Source of the DNA: Bacteroidaceae bacterium
GTDB lineage: Bacteria > Bacteroidota > Bacteroidia > Bacteroidales > Bacteroidaceae
Assembly: GCA_024401095.1 (NCBI GenBank)
Contig: JAKSLR010000023.1
Location: 1-50,568, forward strand
Length of the DNA stretch: 50,568 nt
Reading direction: 5' to 3'
Positions 35,525-44,329 of the stretch are shown here, one piece after another. The notes below the pieces were generated by a model. It worked only from the letters and a program-made list of their open reading frames with translations, was not told where the DNA came from and searched no databases. A program made the position numbers and the translations under genes. Each line of letters begins with the position of its first letter. Positions within the stretch are counted from its first letter, which is position 1.

Positions 35525-36959
35525 TTTTTGCAATCTTTTCTAATGCTTTAGAGTTTATGTTAACCTCGTGTTTTATTAATTCTGGAATATTATAGCTGAA
35601 CATAAAATCCTTGTAAAAATCGGGATCTTCCTGAGGAACAAGAAAAGGTTTCCCTGTTTCCCCGTTTTCATTGACATGGGCAATGTATGGACGTGTATAT
35701 AAACCATCATCTCTTCTGGAACTGAACACAAGCCAGTGACTGTTGCTTGCCCATGAATGATAACTTTCTGTATCACTACTGTTGAGCTTGGTGAGTGCTT
35801 GATAAGAATTCTTCTGGAAATCATACAGATACATATCTGCATCATGATGCCAGATAGAAAAATTACCAAATTCAGACAAGGTAAAAATCAGATATTTCCC
35901 GTTTGGTGATACCCTTGGGAATTTAGCACTTTTCCCTTCAAACTTAGCATTATAGAGTGTATCTACCTTTGATCCAAATGATTTATTTTCTGGATTAAAG
36001 GCTATGCTGCACAGACTATATTTGATTTTTTTGTAATCTCTTGGCAACTTCATGCTGTCAGGAACCTCAGCACTACAGAAATAAAGTGTCTTACCGTCTG
36101 CAGAGAATGTTGGGAAAGTCTCCAACACATTTGGAGAAAAGATGAGAGAATCTGTATAGACCTTATGCTCTTTTACGCTATAGACAAAGACATTTGAATT
36201 TTCATCATAGACCTCGATGCGATTTTTGTCATTTCGGTGAAAAGATTGTAGAGTCTTATTGTTTGAAAATGCAATAAATTCACCACTTGGATGCCAGCTA
36301 GGATAAACAAATGATGGTATCTCTTCGCCAACTTTTCCCTCAAGTTTTTCTATTTCAGTACCATCTATCACATAGGTACCACCATGAACTGCACGCATGT
36401 GAAAGACCATCTTTTCTGGATTCTGCATCGGAAAACTATGGCAGTTCATGCAGTTGTGATCTGTCTGAGAATTCTCAATAATTGCTTTTTCTTCATAAGA
36501 AGTAAGGTTTCTCTGGTATATTCCCATATGATACCATGGTTCGTAACCTGGAGGTATTAATCGATAGGCAAGATGTGAATCAATATCATCCGATGCTACA
36601 TGGAAAGCAAAAGTATTGTAAACCGCCCATATTCCATTCTCCTTTTCATAGACTTTCACTTGAATGTCTTTCCCCACAGCGGATGTCAATAGTTCCTTCC
36701 ATTCATTTTCTTCAAACATGAATTTGTCTTCCGATGCTTTTTCAATGATTTTCTTGGAATCGGATGTCAATACAGCAATGGCTTCTTCTGTATTATGCGT
36801 TAGTTTGAAGCGTAATGGTGCTATATTTACGGGAATAGTGACATCGGTATAGTCTGGAAAGATTTCAGGAATAGTATTATACTCTTTCTGTGCAGTTGGT
36901 TCTTCCACAGAGCATGCACAAAAAAGAAGCGCAATTAAATAAAATAGTTTATTCTTCAT
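35496..36959 (-). CDS. PD40/TolB-like beta-propeller lipoprotein with one CxxCH motif
   Basis: Exported lipoprotein of 487 residues (lipobox LLFCACS, Cys near 15-16). After an N-terminal Ig-like part it carries a single c-type haem motif, CMNCH (about residue 169), followed by MQNPEKMVFHMRAVHGG, which offers Met and His as possible axial ligands. PD40-type propeller blades then follow: YPSWHPSGEFIAFSN, FPTFSADGKTLYFCS, FPRVSPNGKYLIFTLS, YHSWASNSHWLVFSS. Whether haem is really attached depends on a cytochrome c maturation system that this window does not show. Function unknown. Neighbours 6 bp upstream and a 29 bp downstream overlap place it in one operon with DUF6057-like and PH-domain genes. 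Confidence 0.85.
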   Translation of the reverse strand: MKNKLFYLIALLFCACSVEEPTAQKEYNTIPEIFPDYTDVTIPVNIAPLRFKLTHNTEEAIAVLTSDSKKIIEKASEDKFMFEENEWKELLTSAVGKDIQVKVYEKENGIWAVYNTFAFHVASDDIDSHLAYRLIPPGYEPWYHMGIYQRNLTSYEEKAIIENSQTDHNCMNCHSFPMQNPEKMVFHMRAVHGGTYVIDGTEIEKLEGKVGEEIPSFVYPSWHPSGEFIAFSNNKTLQSFHRNDKNRIEVYDENSNVFVYSVKEHKVYTDSLIFSPNVLETFPTFSADGKTLYFCSAEVPDSMKLPRDYKKIKYSLCSIAFNPENKSFGSKVDTLYNAKFEGKSAKFPRVSPNGKYLIFTLSEFGNFSIWHHDADMYLYDFQKNSYQALTKLNSSDTESYHSWASNSHWLVFSSRRDDGLYTRPYIAHVNENGETGKPFLVPQEDPDFYKDFMFSYNIPELIKHEVNINSKALEKIAKNGKTVQIHR

Positions 36960-36965
36960 GAGAGT

Positions 36966-38162
36966 TTATTTCTGTGCTAATGTCATAAAACTATTTAAAT
37001 AATCCTGTGCAGGCTTATAATCAGGATTCTTCACTGAAATTTCCTTTAAGTCAGTGAGCATGTCTGTAGATACACCTTGTTGAGTTTTACTTATCTTACT
37101 CAAAGGACCAAATAATGGGTCTTGCAGAATTAAATCCGGATTATCGAGAAATTTTCTATATGCAGTAGCTTGTGCCTTATAGAATTTGGTTTCTTCAAGG
37201 ATAGATATATATTTTTCTGCTACACCATAACTACCATTAATCAAATTCGTTTCTATAAGGCGAAGTATTACTGTTGGCGTTGCTAAATGTTCCGAATATA
37301 TCATGGCATTAAATGCATTCATCTGTGATGCGGCAATATTACCTTGAATAAAATAAATATCACTCAGAAGCATCATCTCATATTGAAGTCCATGATTATC
37401 TGTATATAGCCCATTTTGTCCCATTTGAGGATAAGCAGTCAGTTTCTCTCCTAGCAGCCCTTTCTCTGCCAAAGCAAGATTCTGGTAGCAGGCATAGAGT
37501 GGTGCAGGACATACTTGCATATAGGGAAGAGACAGAATACCATCCCAATCCTTATTCCATCTCATACTTTCTAATACTTTCAGACGAGTACTTTGAGGAT
37601 GATGCATTATGGAAAAATATTGAGCACCAAAGAAAAGGGTAGAAATAAAGCTGAGTGCCATGATCAGTTTTCTTGCCTTTTCCTTAGGCATATTAATTTT
37701 ATTCAAGGACTGGTTTAATTTCAGCTTGCATATTAATGTCAGTATAATAGTGAACAGACCTAAAATAAGGATCGTCTGTATTGTATCTTCTGATCGGTAG
37801 GTGACATCTGTTTCTTGCACTAGAAAATATATTCCTGCCGATACAGCAAATAGGGGGGCAATATAACCTAATTTAAACAGGGAAAAGATACTGTCAATAA
37901 GAAAAACAATACAAAGAAAGTAGATGATGTTCACTAGTGGTCCTCCCCAAGATAGATAATAATATTGGGTGAGGTAATCAGCAACAAGGGTCAGTATGCC
38001 ACTGAAACTTGTTATCAATGGCATTATATATGTTGAACTGTAACGGAAAAGACGCATCTGTTCAGCATATGCATAGTCATACTTGCAGAATATACTTATA
38101 TAGTAAAATAAAACTCCTGCAAGGACAAGGTAAAGTAAACAACGAAGTTTTTTTTCTGTCAT
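36966..38162 (-). CDS. DUF6057-like polytopic membrane protein
   Basis: Protein of 398 residues. The N-terminal half (about 8-190) holds five to six transmembrane helices (LYLVLAGVLFYYISIF, LVNIIYFLCIVFLID, TILILGLFTIILTLIC, LIMALSFISTLFFGA). The C-terminal half is helical and looks like degenerate tetratricopeptide repeats (YQNLALAEKGLLGEKL, LLSDIYFIQGNIAASQMNAFNAM, LIETNLINGSYGVAEKYI). It resembles the Bacteroidales family annotated DUF6057 that sits next to PD40 lipoproteins; this is from memory and not verified. No catalytic motif is seen. It lies 1 bp after the PH-domain gene. Confidence 0.65.
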   Translation of the reverse strand: MTEKKLRCLLYLVLAGVLFYYISIFCKYDYAYAEQMRLFRYSSTYIMPLITSFSGILTLVADYLTQYYYLSWGGPLVNIIYFLCIVFLIDSIFSLFKLGYIAPLFAVSAGIYFLVQETDVTYRSEDTIQTILILGLFTIILTLICKLKLNQSLNKINMPKEKARKLIMALSFISTLFFGAQYFSIMHHPQSTRLKVLESMRWNKDWDGILSLPYMQVCPAPLYACYQNLALAEKGLLGEKLTAYPQMGQNGLYTDNHGLQYEMMLLSDIYFIQGNIAASQMNAFNAMIYSEHLATPTVILRLIETNLINGSYGVAEKYISILEETKFYKAQATAYRKFLDNPDLILQDPLFGPLSKISKTQQGVSTDMLTDLKEISVKNPDYKPAQDYLNSFMTLAQK

Positions 38163-38163
38163 T

Positions 38164-38676
38164 TTATTCTTTAGCCTTGTTTTCTTTCATGTAAGTTGTA
38201 AGTAAGTTCCTAACCTTAAATGGTTCTTGAACATATGATAACTTGTGACTTGTTCCGCCACTTCCAACAAGTTCTATGGTTCCTGTACTGAGAATTCGTT
38301 CCAAGAAAGATTGATAAAAATTAACAGTTTCCACTTTAAAAAGAGGAATTTCAGTCATCTTGATGTTAAAGATACCATCCTTCTGAATAAAACGGCTATT
38401 AGTAATGGCAAACTCAGTTTTGCTACGGATAAAATTAGCCCAACCAATTAATCCAAGACCTATAGCTATACCTACACAACAAACTATAGCAAAGACAAAT
38501 GAATACTCGTCTGAATCTTCATAATTCAAAGAGAAATTAATAATGAGCAAAATAACGGATATTAGTACCAGAGCTACTCCTCCGAACAGGTATTCCCAAT
38601 TGAAAATCCAATGTAAACGACCTTGGAAGACTACTTTTTCTCCCTTTTCTAATGTGTTTTCTATAAAATTTGCCAT
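38164..38676 (-). CDS. Bacterial PH-domain (bPH2) membrane protein
   Basis: Membrane protein of 170 residues with two transmembrane helices (about 33-48 and 64-82). They are followed by a bacterial pleckstrin-homology domain of the YdbT/bPH2 type: TEFAITNSRFIQKDGIFNIKMTEIPLFKVETVNFYQSFLERI, then STGTIELVGSGG. Such domains bind proteins or lipids and have no enzyme activity. It is the first gene of an operon with the DUF6057-like, PD40 and EamA genes, so it may assemble with the membrane protein encoded next to it. Confidence 0.85.
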   Translation of the reverse strand: MANFIENTLEKGEKVVFQGRLHWIFNWEYLFGGVALVLISVILLIINFSLNYEDSDEYSFVFAIVCCVGIAIGLGLIGWANFIRSKTEFAITNSRFIQKDGIFNIKMTEIPLFKVETVNFYQSFLERILSTGTIELVGSGGTSHKLSYVQEPFKVRNLLTTYMKENKAKE

Positions 38677-38695
38677 ATCTTAATTAATTTTTTTA

Positions 38696-38703
38696 CAAAT
38701 GTA
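38696..38703 (-). promoter_or_regulatory. -7 promoter box of the PH/DUF6057/PD40/EamA operon
   Basis: TACATTTG on the minus strand, 19 bp before the ATG at 38676, in the 61 bp gap that separates this operon from the LtaS-like gene. Confidence 0.6.
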
Positions 38704-38737
38704 TGATAATATTTTGAAAGAGTAAAGGTTACTTTCA

Positions 38738-40702
38738 CTATTCTGCAGATTTTACAGTCAGTTTATCTTCTACCATTCGAATCATATAATCTTGAATGAT
38801 TGCTTTCAATTCTTGTTGTAGTTCTTGTTCTTTTTTCCCGATTTTCCCAGTCAGATTGTTTTTCAACATCCAATCTTTCTTGAAATCATATACGCCCTTT
38901 ATCTGTGTATCTTCAGTCATCTGGACAACATAATCTCCTTTAATGAACTGGTAAACACCATTCTCCTGATTTACTGCCCAGGTCTTATCAGCTTCTGTAT
39001 GTATCAAATCCTTTCCAAAAGCAAGGTAAGTCTTATCATACCCAAGCAGATTCAAAATAGTAGGCATGATATCTGTCTGTTGTGCAATTCCTTCTTTTAT
39101 ACCTATTGGTAGGGTACCACTAGGATCATAGAAAAAGATTGGGACAGCATACAATCCTAAATCTGTATTATATTCTTCTTCTGATACTATATTGGTATGA
39201 TCAGCAGTGATGACAAATATTGTATTCTTGTACCATGGCTGTTTCTCTGCAGTCTTAAAGAATTCCTGTAGACAATAATCAACATATCGAATGCATTTAT
39301 GCAAAGGATTATTGTCTCCTGCTTCATCTTTAAAACGATTCTCATATTTTGATGGAACCTTATAAGGATGATGAGAACTGGCAGAGAAGAGAGTTGTCAT
39401 GAAAGGTTCCTTCATCTCTGTCATTTTTAATGCATAAAACTGCATGAATTCTTCGTCCCAAATTGCCCATGTTCCATCAAAATCCTTATCACCTTCAAAA
39501 CGATTGTCATTATTATACTCGGTTCTTCCAAAATAATCCTGATAACCAGTTTTTCTAGCAAAGGCTTCAAATCCCATAGACCCGTTTTCTGCTCCATGGA
39601 AAAAGGCAGTGTAATAACCCCAGTTCTGCAATTCACCAGCTATTCCACTTACGTCATTCATAGAAGCAGGTGTCAGGAAGAAAGGTTCATTGAAACGGGG
39701 AATACCACTAAGAACGGAAGGCATTCCATCAATACTTTTTCTTCCATTACTGAAAGTATATTCAAAGGTAAGAGATTTCTTCAGGAGAGAATCTGTAAAT
39801 TCTGTAAATCCTTTATATTCATTGTAATATCCTATATATTCTCTAGCAAAGCTTTCCATGATTAGGACTACAACGTTTTTCTTTTCAGATTGTATGCTAT
39901 CACTAGGGTAGTGAATTGGTGAATAAACGTTTTCTAGTTCTTCGCGTGTGAAATATTTAGGATCTTTAAATACATTTTTCCCTATGGATCTTAATATAGA
40001 AAAGGGAGTATTCAAGACCAAAGCAGCCTCTACAGGACGATTAACATACTGATTTGCATTACTGATTGTGATCGGACGAACTGCTTTTGTGAAACCTCCT
40101 CGAATTCCACCAATAGTTATCAGAATAAATAAAGATAGACATATGGTCTGCACGCCATAATATTTAACTTTATAACTTTTATAGTTGAAATTACTTTTAC
40201 CTGTTGGTGATAAATAAAATATCTTTAATAGAACGATAAGTAATATACCTGCTAAAAATAGATACCAGTGTCTCACAAGTTCTATACCGAATACATCAAG
40301 AATGTTGTTATCATTACTAAATTCTTGAAATACAGATACAGTGGTTCTTCTACCTGTATATTGAAAATAGACAGCATCACAAAGATTGACAATTACAGCT
40401 ATACTGTTTACAAGCAGAAAGATCCATTTAGCAATTTTCTGGTAAGAAATGTTTTCCTTAACACCAAGAGGCAAAAGCATCATGACAGCATAGAACGCAT
40501 TGGTGTATAGTATTGCCGATGTATCAAACTTAAAGCATCCGTTCAATACGTTATTGAAAGATAATGCTCCTAAACCTTCAGAAAATGCAGACCAGTTCTC
40601 GAAAAGATAAATTGCTCTACATAAAAAGTAGATAACATATACAAAAACCAGATTACAGGCTAATGCAAGGATAGAGGATAGAATACTTCGCTTAATAGTC
40701 AT
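38738..40702 (-). CDS. LTA synthase-like sulfatase-fold phosphotransferase
   Basis: Inner-membrane enzyme of 654 residues related to LtaS/OpgB/EptA. About five N-terminal helices (to residue 200) anchor a periplasmic alkaline-phosphatase-superfamily domain. Metal and nucleophile motifs are VVVLIMESFARE (metal Glu), FSNGRKSIDGMPSVLSGIP (nucleophile probably Ser in KSID, where LtaS has Thr), FHGAENGSMGF, and FVITADHTN (metal Asp-His). In Gram-positives LtaS polymerises glycerol phosphate; a Bacteroidales homologue more likely transfers glycerol phosphate or phosphoethanolamine to a glycan or lipid. It is the third gene of an operon, 2 bp after the metallophosphoesterase. Confidence 0.9.
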   Translation of the reverse strand: MTIKRSILSSILALACNLVFVYVIYFLCRAIYLFENWSAFSEGLGALSFNNVLNGCFKFDTSAILYTNAFYAVMMLLPLGVKENISYQKIAKWIFLLVNSIAVIVNLCDAVYFQYTGRRTTVSVFQEFSNDNNILDVFGIELVRHWYLFLAGILLIVLLKIFYLSPTGKSNFNYKSYKVKYYGVQTICLSLFILITIGGIRGGFTKAVRPITISNANQYVNRPVEAALVLNTPFSILRSIGKNVFKDPKYFTREELENVYSPIHYPSDSIQSEKKNVVVLIMESFAREYIGYYNEYKGFTEFTDSLLKKSLTFEYTFSNGRKSIDGMPSVLSGIPRFNEPFFLTPASMNDVSGIAGELQNWGYYTAFFHGAENGSMGFEAFARKTGYQDYFGRTEYNNDNRFEGDKDFDGTWAIWDEEFMQFYALKMTEMKEPFMTTLFSASSHHPYKVPSKYENRFKDEAGDNNPLHKCIRYVDYCLQEFFKTAEKQPWYKNTIFVITADHTNIVSEEEYNTDLGLYAVPIFFYDPSGTLPIGIKEGIAQQTDIMPTILNLLGYDKTYLAFGKDLIHTEADKTWAVNQENGVYQFIKGDYVVQMTEDTQIKGVYDFKKDWMLKNNLTGKIGKKEQELQQELKAIIQDYMIRMVEDKLTVKSAE

Positions 40703-40704
40703 GA

Positions 40705-42129
40705 TTAGAATCGGTTTGGATGATTCTTTTTGTAGTCTTTGATTTTTTGAATGAATTCTTTTTCCTTCTTAGATTTTGCTTCGCCTCTAAATTCAACACT
40801 CTCCTTAATTTTTAGACCCTTGTCTATAACTTGTGTAATTCCATTTTTGTTGACCAGAAGGAGAGAATCATATAAGGCATGCGTATCTGCATCTCTGGCA
40901 GAAATACCTAAAGAATCTCCGTGAACAGTAATTTTTTGGTAATATTTGCTGCCAGATCCGAATTTTTGGAAGTTATCATCAAATTGAATCAAATAGTTCT
41001 TGTTTGAACAATGACTAATTAGATAGACAGGAGTCTGCTGTTTGCCGCTTTGATCCAATCTTGAAGTTCGTGCGTAAGCATGCTCATGTCCCTGGAGAAC
41101 CAAGTCTACATGGTATTCCTCCAGCAAATCATTGAAAAACCAACGTTGAATAATGTTTTTTGATTCACCTCGAACAGAATATAGTGGATGATGAATGACT
41201 ACAATCTTCCATTTTGCATGGCTATTCATCAGTTGCATCTGAAGCCAGGTACGCTGCTTTGGCAAAAACAGAAATTCTCTAGTTCCATCTAACACAAAGA
41301 ATTGAATGTCTTTGTATTTTAAAGTGTAGACTTGATTATCATCCACTTTAGAATCTAAAAAATAAGAGAATACCAGACTAAATCTTTTTTCTAGTTGGTA
41401 AATAGGGGCTTTAAGATAATCGTGATTACCAGCAGCATTTAAAATTGGCAAGGTCTGACCAATAGAATCTAATGTATTCGACATTTCTTGCCAATAGCTA
41501 TCCATAGGGCGTTCTATCAAGTCTCCTGTACAAAGTAGAAATTCACTATCTGCATTTCTTTCCCAGACTTCTCTTAGCATGCGGTTTGCTGATCCTCCAA
41601 TAGAATCCTGAACATCGCCGATATAAAGAAAGGAATAGTTCTTACGGTCTTTAATTGGTGTTTTGAAATTATACCATGCAGAAGGAGTTCCAGCCGTTAC
41701 AGCACGATATTGATATGAAGTTCCTTCTTTTAGATTACGTAGTTTGGCATGATAATATGCCATCTCTCCACTTCTGGATTTAAAAACTTCTCCTTCAGCA
41801 CTGATGACAGTTGTATCTTTTTCATTCTGGTCTATTAATTCCAGATAGGCATCCTGAAGCATAGAATTACCCGCCCAACTGACATTTCGGCTCATTTCAT
41901 TTTCATCACCAAATGTCAATAGAACTCTTCCAGGCTCTGTAAGACCAAGATAAGGTTCTTCATTAGGATTACCAAACCATGTGTCATATTTGACGACAAC
42001 CCACAACAAAAGTGCTCCTGACAGTAACCCTGTCAGGATAACACCTGCAAATCTCTTTATTTGTTTGAAGAATAAAGAAAATGAGGGATTAGATAAAATC
42101 TTGTTTATGATATTCTTTTCCAGATCCAT
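40705..42129 (-). CDS. Membrane-anchored calcineurin-like metallophosphoesterase
   Basis: Protein of 474 residues with one N-terminal membrane anchor (about 27-48), then a fibronectin-like domain as in purple acid phosphatases (PGRVLLTFGDENEMSRNVSW), then the metallophosphoesterase domain. Metal-binding motifs are in order: GDVQDS, CTGDLIE, NAAGNHDY, VIHHPLYS and LQGHEHAYAR. It acts in the periplasm, on an unknown phosphoester. It sits between a small membrane protein (25 bp overlap) and the LtaS-like gene (2 bp gap). A joint role in handling a phosphorylated envelope polymer is plausible but only inferred. Confidence 0.92.
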   Translation of the reverse strand: MDLEKNIINKILSNPSFSLFFKQIKRFAGVILTGLLSGALLLWVVVKYDTWFGNPNEEPYLGLTEPGRVLLTFGDENEMSRNVSWAGNSMLQDAYLELIDQNEKDTTVISAEGEVFKSRSGEMAYYHAKLRNLKEGTSYQYRAVTAGTPSAWYNFKTPIKDRKNYSFLYIGDVQDSIGGSANRMLREVWERNADSEFLLCTGDLIERPMDSYWQEMSNTLDSIGQTLPILNAAGNHDYLKAPIYQLEKRFSLVFSYFLDSKVDDNQVYTLKYKDIQFFVLDGTREFLFLPKQRTWLQMQLMNSHAKWKIVVIHHPLYSVRGESKNIIQRWFFNDLLEEYHVDLVLQGHEHAYARTSRLDQSGKQQTPVYLISHCSNKNYLIQFDDNFQKFGSGSKYYQKITVHGDSLGISARDADTHALYDSLLLVNKNGITQVIDKGLKIKESVEFRGEAKSKKEKEFIQKIKDYKKNHPNRF

Positions 42130-42338
42130 AATACAAGAACAGCACCTACAACTCCAGTAATGAGCTCACCCATAAAACCAGAATCTGTATAGATGTTCAA
42201 AAGATCAAACACCCAGCTACCGACAGCTCCACCAACTATTCCAAGGAAACAGTCAACTAAACAACCTTTTCCCTGACCGCCGGTCAGTTTTGATGCTATA
42301 AAACCAGCTAAAATACCAATAATAATTCCGTAAATCAT
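42105..42338 (-). CDS. GlsB/YeaQ/YmgE family small membrane protein
   Basis: Inner-membrane protein of 77 residues with three short glycine-rich helices (IYGIIIGILAGFIASKLTGG, CLVDCFLGIVGGAVGSWVFDLL, GELITGVVGAVLVLWIW), the classic pattern of the transglycosylase-associated/GlsB family linked to envelope stress. No enzyme motif. First gene of the three-gene operon with the metallophosphoesterase and LtaS-like genes. Confidence 0.9.
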   Translation of the reverse strand: MIYGIIIGILAGFIASKLTGGQGKGCLVDCFLGIVGGAVGSWVFDLLNIYTDSGFMGELITGVVGAVLVLWIWKRIS

Positions 42339-42361
42339 TTTATTACTTATTAATTTCTTTG

Positions 42362-42369
42362 CAAAAATA
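42362..42369 (-). promoter_or_regulatory. -7 promoter box of the GlsB/MPE/LtaS operon
   Basis: TATTTTTG on the minus strand, 23 bp before the ATG at 42338. Divergent from the aat promoter. Confidence 0.6.
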
Positions 42370-42417
42370 GAACTATTTTACCTTATTAGAAAAGACTTAG
42401 TCATAAAAAAAAGGAAA

Positions 42418-42451
42418 TTTGATGTAGATAATGAAAAAAAACGTATCTTTG
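42418..42451 (+). promoter_or_regulatory. Promoter of aat
   Basis: TTTG at 42418-42421, then a 22 bp spacer and TATCTTTG at 42444-42451. Only seven bases separate the -7 box from the ATG at 42459, so the mRNA should start at or within about three bases of the start codon. Confidence 0.65.
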
Positions 42452-42458
42452 TAAAGAT

Positions 42459-43100
42459 ATGGTATTTCAATTAGATAATGAGCTCTGGTTCCCAAATCCA
42501 AAGTTGGGTGATTCTGATGGTATGTTGGCTGTTGGTGGCGACCTATCTATCGATCGCCTATTATTGGCATACAGTAACGGTATATTTCCTTGGTATGATT
42601 TCAGAAATAGCCCCATCCAATGGTGGTGCCCATTACAGAGATTTGTGATCTTCCCAGATGAAATTCATATTTCTCATTCAATGCGAACACTCTTGAACAA
42701 AGGGAAGTATCAAGTTAGTATTAACGAATCATTCGATGAAGTAATACGGCAATGTAGTAATCTTCGAATTGAAGAAAGAGGAGCATGGTTAGGCTCTGAA
42801 ATGATGGAAGCCTATAAAGAGCTAAACCGACAAGGCTTTGCTGTCAGCGTGGAAATCTGGGAAGGTCCAAGACTTGTAGGTGGATTATATGGAGTAACAA
42901 TAGGACGTTGTTTTATGGGGGAGAGTATGTTTTCACTAGTTCCTAGCGCTAGCAAAATTGCACTTATCCATCTGGCTCATTACATGAAGGATGTAGGTGG
43001 CTTGATGATTGATTGCCAATTCGAAACACCACATCTCAAGAGTATGGGTGGACGTTATATCAGCTTTGAAGAATACATGAAATACCTTCAGAGTGAATAG
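42459..43100 (+). CDS. aat: Leucyl/phenylalanyl-tRNA-protein transferase
   Basis: Cytoplasmic aminoacyl-transferase of 213 residues that adds Leu or Phe to proteins with N-terminal Arg or Lys, marking them for ClpAP/ClpS degradation (N-end rule). Diagnostic motifs are present: WFPNPKLGDSDGMLAVGGDLS, LLLAYSNGIFPWYDF, IQWWCPLQRFVIFPDE, ERGAWLGSEMMEAY, GGLYGVTIGRCFMGESMF and IDCQFETPHLKSMGGRYIS. The start agrees with the conserved beginning of the family (MxFQLDNxLWFP). The mRNA appears leaderless. Clp genes are not nearby. Convergent with the Rid-like gene, 12 bp apart. Confidence 0.96.
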   Translation: MVFQLDNELWFPNPKLGDSDGMLAVGGDLSIDRLLLAYSNGIFPWYDFRNSPIQWWCPLQRFVIFPDEIHISHSMRTLLNKGKYQVSINESFDEVIRQCSNLRIEERGAWLGSEMMEAYKELNRQGFAVSVEIWEGPRLVGGLYGVTIGRCFMGESMFSLVPSASKIALIHLAHYMKDVGGLMIDCQFETPHLKSMGGRYISFEEYMKYLQSE

Positions 43101-43112
43101 GGTATAAGTTAT

Positions 43113-44243
43113 TTAGAAATTAGCGTAAATACTTTTTCCCTGGTTACTTATGGCTATACATTCCATTTCAATCAACCAAGTTGGGCGACAGACTGGGGCT
43201 AAAGTAAAGACTACAGGATAGTCTGGGAACTTGGCATTGAACATTTCCTTGATCATCTGATAATCTGAACCATCGCGAAGATATACAATAATCTGAGCAA
43301 TATCTTCCAGATTTGCACCACCTTCCTTTAAAAGCATCTCTACGTTTTCCCACATACGAAGACACTGCTTTTGCACATTACCTACATTTAGAACATTTCC
43401 TTTATTATCAATACTTGCTGTACCACTGATAAACAAGTGCGTACGGTCACCATATTTAACCGCAGTACCACGTTCAAATGTTACACCATACTCGTAAGTA
43501 GGATTCAAATGTGTAGAAGCATATAAATGCTTGAACTGGTTAGCTTTCAAACCGTTAACAGCATAGGCATCCATCTGGACCAATGCGCTTGGGTGAGCTG
43601 GATTTCCCTCAATGCCTGTACTGGCTATGTAATGAGTCTTTTCAGTAAGACCTTGTTCAGCAAAATTCTCACGACGGGCTTTTACCATTCCTGCATATTG
43701 CGTATCTACATCTCTGATGAAAAACCAGGTGCGAATACAATGCTGATTTATATTCAATTCTTTTTCAGCAAGTTTCTGTTCATATTTTTCAAGAACTTCT
43801 TTGGTTTGTCTATAAGAATCACCCGTTGGGTTGTATAGATTGGTATGAAACAGATGTGTATATCCATTATGCTCAAATACAAGACCTGAACATTCAGAAA
43901 GTGCTGAAATGTTTTTAATGAAGTAACACCATACGGCTACTTTACTACCATCAAGTGGTGGCTGTTGAATACTGGAAACAGCACAACCATTTTCTTTAGG
44001 TATGAAAGGTGACTGATTAGTAGAATCACTAAGGAAATATCTTTTCAGTACACACTTGAAATATGGATATTGAGCCTGGAATTGAACAAAAGCTTCAGAA
44101 AAACGACTTAACTGGCCATCAAACAAATCCATACTTGACTCAATATGGAAAAGCACATGCATTTCTTCTGTATCTACATTACTGAATATAGAAAGTTGTG
44201 CACTTACTTTTTGTTCTTTCCAATAAATAGTTTTTCTTTCCAT
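43113..44243 (-). CDS. Chorismatase/Rid-like protein (tandem YjgF fold)
   Basis: Cytoplasmic protein of 376 residues with two parts. The C-terminal part (about 215-370) is a YjgF/YER057c/UK114 (Rid) domain with HLFISGTASIDNKGNVLNVGNVQKQ, LEDIAQIIVYLRDGSDY and FPDYPVVFTLAPVCRPTWLIEMECIAI, the last containing the family arginine. The N-terminal part resembles a diverged Rid-like fold, and the centre reads IRTWFFIRDVDTQYAGMVKARRENFAEQGL. This layout is that of FkbO/Hyg5/XanB2 chorismate-cleaving enzymes, which also carry a GTASI element. Whether this protein cleaves chorismate or is a plain imine deaminase-like member is unsettled. Confidence 0.75.
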   Translation of the reverse strand: MERKTIYWKEQKVSAQLSIFSNVDTEEMHVLFHIESSMDLFDGQLSRFSEAFVQFQAQYPYFKCVLKRYFLSDSTNQSPFIPKENGCAVSSIQQPPLDGSKVAVWCYFIKNISALSECSGLVFEHNGYTHLFHTNLYNPTGDSYRQTKEVLEKYEQKLAEKELNINQHCIRTWFFIRDVDTQYAGMVKARRENFAEQGLTEKTHYIASTGIEGNPAHPSALVQMDAYAVNGLKANQFKHLYASTHLNPTYEYGVTFERGTAVKYGDRTHLFISGTASIDNKGNVLNVGNVQKQCLRMWENVEMLLKEGGANLEDIAQIIVYLRDGSDYQMIKEMFNAKFPDYPVVFTLAPVCRPTWLIEMECIAISNQGKSIYANF

Positions 44244-44263
44244 GTTTTATCTAAAATTGATTG

Positions 44264-44271
44264 CAAAGGTA
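44264..44271 (-). promoter_or_regulatory. -7 promoter box of the chorismatase/Rid-like gene
   Basis: TACCTTTG on the minus strand, 20 bp before the ATG at 44243. Confidence 0.65.
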
Positions 44272-44329
44272 AATCTTTTCTTGCATTTCCCAAAGTTCTT
44301 TGTACAAAATAAAACTTAAAAGTTTAACC

